A stretch of DNA of 64,000 nucleotides from CBDCGV01 sp965216955 (lineage in GTDB: Bacteria; Bacteroidota; Bacteroidia; Chitinophagales; JADIYW01). Below, piece by piece: positions 43,889 to 52,905 of this stretch (position 1 is its first letter; each line of letters begins with the position of its first letter). A model generated the notes under the pieces. The model saw nothing but the letters and a program-made list of their open reading frames with translations, was not told the origin of the DNA and ran no database searches. The stretch spans positions 271,339 through 335,338 of the forward strand of contig CBDCGV010000017.1 of NCBI GenBank assembly GCA_965216955.1. The letters run 5' to 3'. The position numbers and the translations under genes are program-made.

Positions 43889-45331
43889 TTGAAGTCTTAT
43901 AAAAACCAAAAAAAATACATTGATGCAAAGCAGCATTTTGAGCAATTGGCACCAAAGTATCAAAGATATATTAAAAGATTCAAATACTACATTAACGACA
44001 CCAGCAAATACTTCAATTATTTTATACATGAAGAAGACTCTATTCTTGAGGTTGGATGTAGTAGTGGAAATACTTTAAGTCAATTAAAAGGTAGCTATAA
44101 AGCGGGTATTGATTTCAGCCCAACAATGATAGAAATAGCAAAAAAAGAGCATCCAAATATTGACTTCTATAAAATGTCTGCAGAGGAAATTACCCTAGAT
44201 AGAACTTTTGATGTAATTATCCTTTCCAATATTGTAGGTTATTTAGAAAATGTTCAAGATGTTCTTGTAGGGTTAAAAAGATTGTGTCATGATCGAACAA
44301 AAATCTTTATCTCTTACTATAATCAATCTTGGGAGCCTGTTTTAAAAATTGGAGAAGTTTTAGGGTTTAAGAAAAAAAGCCCTCAACAAAATTGGCTTTC
44401 TCAAAAAGATATTGAAAACCTATTATACTTATCTGGTTATGAAACGTATAGAACCAACAAAAGAATGTTGCTTCCTGTTTGGGTGCCTCTTTTCTCTTGG
44501 TTTATTAATAAGTACATTGCTCGTTTACCAATTATAAATTCGCTTTGTTTGAACAAGTTTATTTTTGCTAAACAGCTTTCTCAAAAAAGTATAAAAGAGG
44601 TTAAAAACCAATATTCAACAAGCGTTGTTATTCCTGCTAGAAATGAAAGTGGAAATATAGAAGATGCAATTTTACGTTTACCAAAGTTTGGAAAAGAAAT
44701 AGAAATCATTTTTGTAGAAGGCAACTCTACTGATAATACCTGGGAAAAGGTTCAAGAAATTCAGAAAAAATACAAAGACAGTCATAATATCAGAATAATG
44801 CAGCAAGATGGTAAAGGTAAAGGTGATGCCGTTCGAAAAGCCTATGCTGTTGCTAAAGGTGATATTTTAATGATTCTTGATGCTGATTTAACGGTACCCC
44901 CTGAAGAGCTTCCTAAGTTTTATAACGCATTAGCTACCGGCAAAGGTGAGTTTATCAATGGTTGTCGCCTTGTTTATCCAATGGACGATCAGGCCATGCG
45001 TTTTTTAAACACACTCGGTAATAAGTTTTTTAGCAAACTATTTTCTTGGTTGTTAGAGCAACCCATAAAAGATACTCTTTGCGGAACAAAAGTTATGTTT
45101 AAAAAAGACTATAATAAACTGATTGCTAATAGGTCTTTCTTTGGTGATTTTGACCCTTTTGGTGATTTCGACCTCCTTTTTGGAGCTTATAAACTAAACT
45201 TAAAGATCATAGATTTACCTATTCGCTATAGAGAGCGCACCTATGGAGATACTAATATCTCTAGATTTAAACACGGTATGCTTTTGCTTAGAATGTGTTG
45301 GTATGCCGCAGGGAAAATAAAGTTTTGGTAG
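43889..45331 (+). CDS. Methyltransferase-glycosyltransferase (GT2) fusion
   Basis: About 480 aa. The N-terminal 210 residues are a class I methyltransferase (ILEVGCSSGNTL, DVIILSNIVGYLEN). The C-terminal 240 are a GT2/dolichyl-phosphate-mannose-synthase-like domain (SVVIPARNESGNIEDAI, EGNSTDNTWE, LDADLTVPPEE with the DxD site, CGTKVMFKK). An ATG at 43832 would overlap the divergent gene by 28 nt; a TTG at 43889 starts where similarity should begin, so I prefer it with moderate trust. Likely makes a methylated or lipid-linked sugar. Confidence 0.85.
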   Translation: MKSYKNQKKYIDAKQHFEQLAPKYQRYIKRFKYYINDTSKYFNYFIHEEDSILEVGCSSGNTLSQLKGSYKAGIDFSPTMIEIAKKEHPNIDFYKMSAEEITLDRTFDVIILSNIVGYLENVQDVLVGLKRLCHDRTKIFISYYNQSWEPVLKIGEVLGFKKKSPQQNWLSQKDIENLLYLSGYETYRTNKRMLLPVWVPLFSWFINKYIARLPIINSLCLNKFIFAKQLSQKSIKEVKNQYSTSVVIPARNESGNIEDAILRLPKFGKEIEIIFVEGNSTDNTWEKVQEIQKKYKDSHNIRIMQQDGKGKGDAVRKAYAVAKGDILMILDADLTVPPEELPKFYNALATGKGEFINGCRLVYPMDDQAMRFLNTLGNKFFSKLFSWLLEQPIKDTLCGTKVMFKKDYNKLIANRSFFGDFDPFGDFDLLFGAYKLNLKIIDLPIRYRERTYGDTNISRFKHGMLLLRMCWYAAGKIKFW

Positions 45332-45357
45332 TTTTTTAAATGTTGGTAGAGCATTAA

Positions 45358-45612
45358 CTATGATGCTTCCATTTTTTTCAACTGTTCTCTAATTGTTTGT
45401 ATAATCTCTTTGTGACAACATTTTCTTTCTAGCCTTTCCATTATAAATTTTTTGTACTCTTCTTGAAGGTTTAACTCATCAAAGCAGTGTGCACATTTAT
45501 CAATATCTTGTAAAAGCCTTTTTTCTTCCTCTGCTGTTAATTCTTTATCTACTAAGAGTTCGACTTTTCGCATAAACTCTTTGCAATCGTGTTTTGAAGC
45601 TGAACAACCCAT
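45358..45612 (-). CDS. Small anti-sigma factor (ZAS-like)
   Basis: An 84-aa cysteine-rich protein after a sigma gene, 17 nt apart. KHDCKEF near the start and DIDKCAHCFDEL at about 37-48 match the RsrA/ChrR-type zinc anti-sigma layout (C, then H-x3-C-x2-C). Here the His is Asp, and a further ERKCCHKE pair follows. It should bind the adjacent sigma factor; thiol oxidation or metal loss may release it. That mechanism is inferred from family. Confidence 0.8.
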   Translation of the reverse strand: MGCSASKHDCKEFMRKVELLVDKELTAEEEKRLLQDIDKCAHCFDELNLQEEYKKFIMERLERKCCHKEIIQTIREQLKKMEAS

Positions 45613-45629
45613 AATTTCTCTTTCTCTTT

Positions 45630-46193
45630 TTAATTATAACCCATTGTTTTTGCGTACACTTTCAATTTTTCTTTCAACATGTTCCGTGCTCTATGCAACC
45701 TTGATCGCACGGTTCCAATCGGTATATCTATGATTTTTGCTATTTCTTCATAAGTGAACCCCTCTATATCACACAATAAAATCACTGTTTTAAAATCAAC
45801 TGGCAACGTATTTAAAGCATTGCTTACTTCGTCTCCAAGCATTCCTTGAAAAATCTCTTCTCTCAGATCAACACTACCACTAAACTTTTCATGTTCTGCA
45901 TTATGATGGCTTATTATATCTTCAAAATCAACCTGCGTTGGCCTGTTTGCTTTCTTTCTATATTGGTTAATGAATGCATTTTTCAATATTTTAAAAAGCC
46001 ATGCTTTTGCATTTGTACCTTGCTCATATGATTTAATAAATCGATATGCCTTTAAAAAAGTTTCCTGAACAAGATCATTTGCTTCATCTTCTTTATAAGT
46101 TAAATGATAAGCAAAGTTGTATAATGCATCTGCTAAAGGAAAAAATTCTCTTTCAAAAAGTTCGTCTTTTTCGTTTTTGTTCATTTCAGTCAC
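45630..46193 (-). CDS. ECF RNA polymerase sigma factor (SigR-like)
   Basis: A 187-aa ECF sigma factor: region 2 with EDEANDLVQETFLKAYRFI and AWLFKILKNAFINQYRKK, region 4 with LPVDFKTVILLCDIEGFTYEEIAKI and IGTVRSRLHRARNML. Partner of the small anti-sigma protein encoded just downstream. Resembles sigma factors of thiol-stress type (SigR/RpoE group). Confidence 0.93.
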   Translation of the reverse strand: MTEMNKNEKDELFEREFFPLADALYNFAYHLTYKEDEANDLVQETFLKAYRFIKSYEQGTNAKAWLFKILKNAFINQYRKKANRPTQVDFEDIISHHNAEHEKFSGSVDLREEIFQGMLGDEVSNALNTLPVDFKTVILLCDIEGFTYEEIAKIIDIPIGTVRSRLHRARNMLKEKLKVYAKTMGYN

Positions 46194-46300
46194 TATAAAA
46201 CCAAAAATAGAAAAATATAGTTTACAACATAATTTATTTTATGTTATTTGATACAATTAAAAAAAGCCTTACTTTCTATTTTTACATTATTATTAAAAAG

Positions 46301-46885
46301 ATGAATAAAAAAATTGGTTTATATTTTGGTTCTTTTAATCCAATACATATTGGTCACTTAATAGTTGCTAATTCTGTGTTAGAATATGCTACTTTAGACG
46401 AAGTTTGGTTTATTGTTTCTCCCCATAATCCATTAAAAAATAAACAAACCTTGCTTTCAGAGCATCATCGCTATAATATGGTTTCAATAGCCATAAAAGA
46501 CCATTCTTGTTTTCGTGTGAGTGATATAGAGTTTAAATTACCCAAACCTTCTTATACTATAGAGACAATAACTTATTTAAAACAAAAGCATCCTTTAACC
46601 ACATTTTCTATGATAATGGGGGCTGATAATCTTTTAAATTTCGATAAATGGAAAAAACCAAAAGAAATTCTAAACTCTGTAAATATATATGCCTATAATA
46701 GAACCACTCAAGAAGAAATTCCTTGTAAATGGTTAAACCATAAACAAATAGCTTTTTTAAACTTGCCATTAATAAATGTTTCTTCTACACTCTTAAGGTC
46801 GAAATTGGAAAAAAGGGAAAGTATTAAGTTTTGGGTATTAGATAAGGTTGAAAAATATATATTAAAAAACAATCTTTATTTATAA
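46301..46885 (+). CDS. nadD: Nicotinate-nucleotide adenylyltransferase
   Basis: A 194-aa nucleotidyltransferase. GLYFGSFNPIHIGHL holds the (T/H)xGH ATP site, IMGADNLLNFDKWKKP is the NadD middle block, and INVSSTLLRSKL the ISxTxxR-like end. ATG 46301 is used because the earlier ATG at 46241 adds a tail before the first beta-strand. It adenylates nicotinate mononucleotide in NAD synthesis; nadA follows on the same strand. Confidence 0.94.
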   Translation: MNKKIGLYFGSFNPIHIGHLIVANSVLEYATLDEVWFIVSPHNPLKNKQTLLSEHHRYNMVSIAIKDHSCFRVSDIEFKLPKPSYTIETITYLKQKHPLTTFSMIMGADNLLNFDKWKKPKEILNSVNIYAYNRTTQEEIPCKWLNHKQIAFLNLPLINVSSTLLRSKLEKRESIKFWVLDKVEKYILKNNLYL

Positions 46886-47325
46886 AAACAGATATTAACA
46901 TTACAGATTTAGAGATACGTAATAAGTTGAATTTGTGTTGTTTTTTTTTAACATATACTATGTGTATTTCTTAAATATTTAGTGGGTAATTTTTATAAAA
47001 TAAGAGCAAGTTATAAACTGTAAATTCTTTTAAATTCTGATGAAAAAATTTAGTCAATTTACCAACAGAAAAAATAGCCTTAACAACAACTTCTTCTATT
47101 TTTTTTATTAACCTTTTTATGTTAAACATGTAATCAACATAAAGTGGGTTAAATAAAATATTATAATGTTTTAGGCATTATTATTGTTAATTAAATGTGG
47201 ATTAGAAGTAATAAATTTACACCTTTGAAATATCCAAAAAAAAAGAAATTTAATACCAACAAATTAACGTACTTAATAGTAATGATAATTACTTTTTAAA
47301 AAATTTATATTGATAATTATATAAG
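46886..47325. other. Intergenic 440 bp between nadD and nadA
   Basis: Very AT-rich, no open frame of note, no tRNA or clear terminator hairpin. A weak inverted repeat (TGTTAAACATGTAATCAACA, near 47117-47136) and several T-runs are the only structure I see. It probably carries the nadA promoter. Confidence 0.5.
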
Positions 47326-48321
47326 ATGGTTGAAGCAATTGAAAATTTAGAAGAAAAAGGGTTTTTAGATCTTGAAATAGATCCAACATTAGATCTGTTT
47401 AAAGAAATAGAACAATTAAAAAAAGAAAAGAATGCTATTATTTTGGCACATTATTATCAAGAAGCTGATATTCAAGACATCGCTGATTATATAGGGGATA
47501 GTTTGGGTTTAGCACAACAAGCAGAAAAAACAGATGCTGATATAATTGTTTTTGCCGGTGTGCATTTTATGGCGGAAACGGCAAAAATTTTAAATCCTTC
47601 AAAAAAAGTACTTTTACCTGACTTAAAAGCTGGTTGTTCTTTAGCAGATTCCTGCCCACCAGAAGATTTTGCTGCCTTTAAAGCTAAATATCCAGATCAT
47701 ACAGTTATTAATTATATTAATTGTACTGCTGATATAAAAGCGTTGAGTGATTATATATGCACCAGCAGTAATGCAGAGTATATAGTAAATAGTATTCCTG
47801 AAAACCAACCTATTATTTTTGGACCTGATAGAAATTTAGGTGCTTATCTAAAAAAGAAACTTAAAAGAGATATGTTGTTGTGGGATGGCGCTTGTATGGT
47901 ACATGAAATTTTTTCTTTAGAGAAAATTTCTAGTTTAATTGAAAAACATCCTAATGCTAAATTTATAGCACATCCTGAATGTGAGGCACCAATATTAGAA
48001 TTAGCTGATTTTATTGGCTCTACGACGGGTTTATTGAATTTTACTATTAATGATGATGCTAAAGAATTTATTGTGGCCACGGAAACTGGTATTTTACATA
48101 AAATGCAATTGAGTAGTCCAAATAAAACATTTATACCTGCTCCGCCTAATAATTCTTGTGCTTGTAATGATTGTCCCCATATGAAGTTAAATACATTAGA
48201 AAAGATATTTCTTTGTATGAAATATGAACAGCCCGAAATACTAATGGATGAAGCATTAAGATTAAAAGCAAAATTACCAATTGACAGAATGCTAGATATT
48301 TCTGCTAAACATGGTTTATAA
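47326..48321 (+). CDS. nadA: Quinolinate synthase
   Basis: A 331-aa NadA. AHYYQEADIQDIADYIGDS when read from residue 41 is the substrate-binding start. The 4Fe-4S cysteines are in LKAGCSLADSC, AHPEC-type, and CACNDCPHMKLN segments. It condenses iminoaspartate with dihydroxyacetone phosphate to quinolinate. nadB and nadC are not in the window. Confidence 0.96.
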   Translation: MVEAIENLEEKGFLDLEIDPTLDLFKEIEQLKKEKNAIILAHYYQEADIQDIADYIGDSLGLAQQAEKTDADIIVFAGVHFMAETAKILNPSKKVLLPDLKAGCSLADSCPPEDFAAFKAKYPDHTVINYINCTADIKALSDYICTSSNAEYIVNSIPENQPIIFGPDRNLGAYLKKKLKRDMLLWDGACMVHEIFSLEKISSLIEKHPNAKFIAHPECEAPILELADFIGSTTGLLNFTINDDAKEFIVATETGILHKMQLSSPNKTFIPAPPNNSCACNDCPHMKLNTLEKIFLCMKYEQPEILMDEALRLKAKLPIDRMLDISAKHGL

Positions 48322-48329
48322 ATAACTTA

Positions 48330-49070
48330 TTAAGCGATAGTAGGGGGCTCTAACCAAAAATTGTTAAAACCCTGACCTACTTGTATAGTTAGTTCTTTTA
48401 ATTGTAGCATTTCAAGTATAGCTAAGAAAGTAAAAACGGCGTGAATTTTATTTTCTATTTGTTTAAAAACCTGTATAAAAGAACTTCTTCCCTTTTTTGA
48501 TATAAAGGTTTTTATGTAATTTTTTTGATCGGAAATAGTATAGTTATATTTTATAATTGTATGTTCTACTTTGGTGTTTCTATCAACGTATTTATGCATT
48601 ACACGTTCGAAAACTTTCATTAACTTGAAAAGTGTAACGGATTGTAATTCTGCTTCTGAAGCGCCAATTTCTACCAGCGTTTTACTTTCTTTCTTTACAT
48701 TTCCTCTTCTATTCTTTTGCTGTCTTTCCGTTTCTAGTTCGTGTAAATCAACAGTTACCGCTTTGAATTTTTTATATTCAAGAAGTCTTTTTACTAACTC
48801 TTCTCTAGGGTCTATTTCGTCACCCTCTTCGTTTACTTCTTTTCTGGGTAACAACATTTTGGCTTTAATACGCATCAACGTAGAAGCCACAAGTATAAAT
48901 TCACTTGCTACATCTATATTTAAAACCTTCATTTGATGTAAATGTTTCAAGAAGTCATTAGTAACAGTGTGAATGGGTATATCATAAATATCTAATTCGT
49001 CTCTTTCTATAAAAAAAAGCAAAAGATCAAAAGGACCCTGAAACTGTGGTAAAACTATTTGATAACTCAA
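48330..49070 (-). CDS. scpA: Segregation and condensation protein A
   Basis: A 246-aa kleisin: FQGPFDLLLFFIERDELDIYDIPI at the N-terminus (written 10-33), MRIKAKMLLPRKE in the middle, and a winged-helix C-terminus (VFTFLAILEMLQLKELTIQ). Bridges SMC heads in the bacterial condensin. Convergent with nadA, 8 nt apart. Confidence 0.95.
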   Translation of the reverse strand: MSYQIVLPQFQGPFDLLLFFIERDELDIYDIPIHTVTNDFLKHLHQMKVLNIDVASEFILVASTLMRIKAKMLLPRKEVNEEGDEIDPREELVKRLLEYKKFKAVTVDLHELETERQQKNRRGNVKKESKTLVEIGASEAELQSVTLFKLMKVFERVMHKYVDRNTKVEHTIIKYNYTISDQKNYIKTFISKKGRSSFIQVFKQIENKIHAVFTFLAILEMLQLKELTIQVGQGFNNFWLEPPTIA

Positions 49071-49128
49071 AACGTATATTTGTCAAGTAAAAGTGGGATA
49101 AAATTAGCACAATTGCTATTATTTAAAT

Positions 49129-50424
49129 ATGGTAGTTATCTACACAAAAAGGGTTACCAACAGATTAAAATATATTTTTAAGTATATTTTTTTTGAGTAT
49201 TTAGGACTAGAAGTTAGTTTTAATATTGAACCTCGTAAGGGCGACCTTTTGATAAGTTATGGTCCAAGTAGTATAAAAGATTCTGATTTACATTTTTATG
49301 CTATTGATCTTCTTTTCGAAGATTTTATAAGAGAAACAACATTTTCTTATGAATATGGTGAAATGATACCTCCTGCGTTTAAGCAAAAAGAGACAAAAGA
49401 AGGTGTATTAGATTATGATCCTTTTGCTTTTTGTTTTTTTATGTTGTCGCGATATGAAGAATATCAAAATCATAATAAAGATGAGCATAATAGATTTAGT
49501 GCTAAAGAATGCATAATGTTTAAATCTGGTTTTTTGAAGGAGCCAGTTGTTGAAATAGTTATAGGTCAAATAAAAAATAAAATAGCGTTAATTAGACCCG
49601 ATGTAGTGTTTAAACGTTTTTCTTTTAATATTAGACCTACATTTGATATAGACGTTCCCTTTGCTTTTAAGGGGAGAGGAATTAAGACACCCTTTTTGTT
49701 TTTGAAGGACCTTTTAGTAGGAAATGTAAAAGGTTTTAGAGATAGGTTTAAGGTTTTGTTTTGCGGTACAAAAGACCCATACGATAATTTTGAATGGATT
49801 TTAGAGCAACTGGAACATCTTAAATTAGAAAACACTATTTTCTTTGTTTTAACTTCTAATAAAGGAGGAAAGAATAATCCTGTTGGTTTAAACAATGCAG
49901 ATTTTATTGAAAGAATAAGGTCTTTAAGTAGAAAAGGAATTATAGGTCTCCACCCCAGTTATGAATCGGGAGAGTCAGTTAGGGTTCTAGAGTCTGAAAA
50001 ACAAAAATTAGAGAATCTGTTATTTCAAGAAAACATATATTTTTCACGCCAACATTTTTTGAAATTAACTTTTCCAGAAACCTATGAACAATTGATTGAT
50101 ATTGGAATTACTGAAGATTGTTCTATGGCTTTTTCTGAAGAACCTGGTTTTAGAGCGGGTATAAGTAGGCCTTTTTATTGGTTTAATTTAAAAAGAGATA
50201 TAACAACAAATTTATGGGTTCACTCGTTTTGTTTTATGGACTCAACCTATGAGTATGAAAAAGGGCTGAGTGAGGAGTTAATTTTGAAAGACCTAAAAAC
50301 TTTAAAGGACAATATTAAAAATGTGAATGGTATTATGGTGATTAATTTACACAATAATAGCTTTAGTAATTACTTGGTTTCTAATAATTGGAAAAAGATA
50401 TTTAATAAAATATTTTATTTGTAA
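49129..50424 (+). CDS. Polysaccharide-deacetylase-like protein
   Basis: A 431-aa protein of a Bacteroidota family usually annotated as polysaccharide deacetylase. RPTFDIDVPFAFKGRG (about 175-190) carries the Asp pair of the metal site, IIGLHPSYES the His block (HxS), and the C-terminal GIMVINLHNNSFSNY the last His. No signal peptide, so a cytoplasmic or membrane-side substrate is possible. Single gene. Confidence 0.82.
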   Translation: MVVIYTKRVTNRLKYIFKYIFFEYLGLEVSFNIEPRKGDLLISYGPSSIKDSDLHFYAIDLLFEDFIRETTFSYEYGEMIPPAFKQKETKEGVLDYDPFAFCFFMLSRYEEYQNHNKDEHNRFSAKECIMFKSGFLKEPVVEIVIGQIKNKIALIRPDVVFKRFSFNIRPTFDIDVPFAFKGRGIKTPFLFLKDLLVGNVKGFRDRFKVLFCGTKDPYDNFEWILEQLEHLKLENTIFFVLTSNKGGKNNPVGLNNADFIERIRSLSRKGIIGLHPSYESGESVRVLESEKQKLENLLFQENIYFSRQHFLKLTFPETYEQLIDIGITEDCSMAFSEEPGFRAGISRPFYWFNLKRDITTNLWVHSFCFMDSTYEYEKGLSEELILKDLKTLKDNIKNVNGIMVINLHNNSFSNYLVSNNWKKIFNKIFYL

Positions 50425-50655
50425 AAAACTATATATTAATTACTTATGATGTATAAGTGCGTTTTGTTTTACTTTGATAAAATAAAAAGTCAAGGTTTTT
50501 GAAATTAGATACTAGAGTTCTAATTCAAATTACTATTTTTAATGTCCTTCTGGATTTAGGAAGTATGAAATAAAAAAAAGAGATATGATGGTGTTAGATG
50601 AAACACTGTTTTCTTTGTCAATTACATATACCCTTTTCAGAGATAAGTGTAAACA

Positions 50656-51675
50656 ATGAAAAAAAGTTTTGGTTTAAGCTTCTTATTTCTTTTTCTTATC
50701 CTTTTTTGCAAAGGACAAGATTATGTCTTTAGCCAATTTTACAACACACCTATTTATCTAAACCCTGCTTTAACCGGTAAGATTAATTCTACTTGGCGTG
50801 TAATTGCAAATTATAGAAACCAATATACACAAGTAGCTACACCTGCACCTTTTACTTCTTTTGGGTTTTCATTTGATGCTGGTATTTTGAGAGAGGCTTT
50901 AGATAATGATATTTTTGGTGTTGGCGTTTTATTTATAAATGATAATCAAGGGGGCTTCCTAAAGACACAGCACATAATGATTTCGTCTGCTTATCATAAA
51001 GGCTTAGGTTATAAAAAAGATCATTATTTGAGTGCTGGCTTTCAGTTTGATATGGTACATAGAAGTATTAATATTAATGCTTTACAATTTGAAGATCAAT
51101 TTGATGGCACCGGTTTTACTTTTCCTACTTTAGAAGAGATCGATCAACAGTCTATTTGGTATCCTAATTTGAACGCTGGTTTATTTTGGTCTTCTTTCTT
51201 TTCTGAGCGGTTTAGTGCTTTTGGCGGAGCTTCTTTGCATAATATTTTAACACCTAAGGAGTCTTTTTTAACGAATAGTTCTGGTGACAGAACAAGAAGG
51301 TATAGTAGTTCAGCCGGTGTTGTTGTTGATATTAATAAAGTTGTTTTGATATCACCAAACGGTTTGTTTTTTAAACAAGGTCCAGCACAATCCATAATTG
51401 CGGGCTCTTCTTTTGGTTTTAATTTGTCGGGAGTTCGTAGGCCTTATGAGACAACATTATATGTTGGAGGGTGGTATAATTTAAATGGAGCGATAATTGG
51501 ATCAACGGGAATTCAATTTAAGGGTTTTCAATTTGGTCTTAGTTATGATAATAATATTGGGGATATTACCAACGCAGCAAAAAGTTTTGGAGCAATTGAA
51601 ATTTCTATAATTTTTGTAGACAAGCCTGTTGAGCGAAAGAAAACTTATCAATTGTTGCATTGTCCAAAATTTTAA
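50656..51675 (+). CDS. PorP/SprF-family T9SS membrane protein
   Basis: A 339-aa outer-membrane barrel with signal peptide (LSFLFLFLILFCKGQ). The PorP/SprF opening DYVFSQFYNTPIYLNPALTG is followed by NYRNQY and later GGWYNLNGAIIGSTGIQ and FGLSYDNNIGD. In Flavobacteria such proteins anchor or export partner adhesins (SprB-type). Stop overlaps the next start by 1 nt (TAATG), so the two are coupled. Confidence 0.92.
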   Translation: MKKSFGLSFLFLFLILFCKGQDYVFSQFYNTPIYLNPALTGKINSTWRVIANYRNQYTQVATPAPFTSFGFSFDAGILREALDNDIFGVGVLFINDNQGGFLKTQHIMISSAYHKGLGYKKDHYLSAGFQFDMVHRSININALQFEDQFDGTGFTFPTLEEIDQQSIWYPNLNAGLFWSSFFSERFSAFGGASLHNILTPKESFLTNSSGDRTRRYSSSAGVVVDINKVVLISPNGLFFKQGPAQSIIAGSSFGFNLSGVRRPYETTLYVGGWYNLNGAIIGSTGIQFKGFQFGLSYDNNIGDITNAAKSFGAIEISIIFVDKPVERKKTYQLLHCPKF

Positions 51676-52901
51676 TGAAAAGGAAGGGTTTAAAATATTG
51701 TATATTGTTATTGTGTGTTTTGTTTGGCTATAAAAGCCAGGCACAAGCACCGCCTAACTGTTCTCAGGTGTTAAAACACTTTGTTTGGACAGATACAACA
51801 ACTCAGATACTTTCTTCTTTTCCGTCTAGAATAACAGGTTGTCGGGGAAGTGCTACTGGTTCAATGTTTGTCCAATATGATCTTCGAATTCCTTTATTGC
51901 AAATTCCAAATTATAGAGTTTCTTTATTAGGTCCCACTGGTTTGGTAGGTCCCAATGTTAATAGCGGTGGTTTTCCTGCTAAATTCGAATTTAATGATAT
52001 CCTAGAAGCAGGAGATTATCTCGCTATAATAGAAGATGTTGTATTGGGTTGTTCAGATACATTTGAATTAAGTAACCCTACTGTTCCTGGGCCAGATGAA
52101 GATTTACATATTGATACAATTGTTATTGATGATGCCTCTTGTGGAAATAACGGAAGAATTCAAATTTTTCCCGATGGGGGAGATACGAGTTTATATAGAA
52201 TACGATGGATTGCTTTTCCACCAGAGGTAGAAGACTTGATTTTGGGTTTTGACCCTGATGATTTAATTGGGGGGTCTTATTCTGCGGAAATAACTGATGC
52301 TGCCGGTTGTACTATTGATACACTTGGAATAGTACTTTTACAAGGAGATACTTTTAGAATAGCAGCAATGGCGGACCCTACTGTAATTGACCTAGGTGAG
52401 ACTAGTCAATTAAGTGTGGAAGTTATAGATGTGAACTTTTCGAGCTTTGACCCAATAAACTTTTTGTATCAATGGGACCCGGATAGCAGAATTAGCGATG
52501 TTTTTGCGGCTAATCCAATTGTTCAACCATGTCGTGATTTTACTTACAATGTTATAGTAAGAGAGGACAGTGTGAATTGTAGTGATACAGCATCTGTTAG
52601 AATAGAAGTTATAGGAGAGTTTAATCCATTTGTTCCAAATGCTTTTACACCAAACGGTTCTGGGCCTATAGAAAATGAGACCTTTAGGGTTTTTGGTGTT
52701 GGAATTGACTCTGTTGGAACACGTGTTTGGGACAGAAAGGGAGCACTTATTTTTGAATCAGAGGAAAACAATCAAGGTTGGGACGGAACAATTGGTGGAG
52801 CTGCTGAGGCTAACACAGGAATGTATTTATATGAAACAACAATTAGCTCTGTTTGTGGAGAATCTATAGTTCGTAGAGGAGAAATAATGCTAATTAGATA
52901 A
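51675..52901 (+). CDS. Gliding-motility-associated (CHU_C) surface protein
   Basis: About 408 aa from ATG 51675. Signal peptide, then SprB-repeat-like beta domains with DDASCGNNGRIQIFPDGGD and SAEITDAAGCTIDT, and a C-terminal FNPFVPNAFTPNG ... VWDRKGALIFESE ... NTGMYLYE block. That block is the type B (CHU_C) sorting domain of type IX secretion. Short for this group, with two or three repeats only. Encoded between two PorP/SprF genes, presumably its secretion partners. Confidence 0.92.
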   Translation: MKRKGLKYCILLLCVLFGYKSQAQAPPNCSQVLKHFVWTDTTTQILSSFPSRITGCRGSATGSMFVQYDLRIPLLQIPNYRVSLLGPTGLVGPNVNSGGFPAKFEFNDILEAGDYLAIIEDVVLGCSDTFELSNPTVPGPDEDLHIDTIVIDDASCGNNGRIQIFPDGGDTSLYRIRWIAFPPEVEDLILGFDPDDLIGGSYSAEITDAAGCTIDTLGIVLLQGDTFRIAAMADPTVIDLGETSQLSVEVIDVNFSSFDPINFLYQWDPDSRISDVFAANPIVQPCRDFTYNVIVREDSVNCSDTASVRIEVIGEFNPFVPNAFTPNGSGPIENETFRVFGVGIDSVGTRVWDRKGALIFESEENNQGWDGTIGGAAEANTGMYLYETTISSVCGESIVRRGEIMLIR

Positions 52902-52905
52902 ATTA

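Noticed and set aside
46886..47325. Hidden small gene or RNA between nadD and nadA
   Set aside because: No open frame with start and ribosome site, no terminator-like hairpin and no tRNA fold found by eye.
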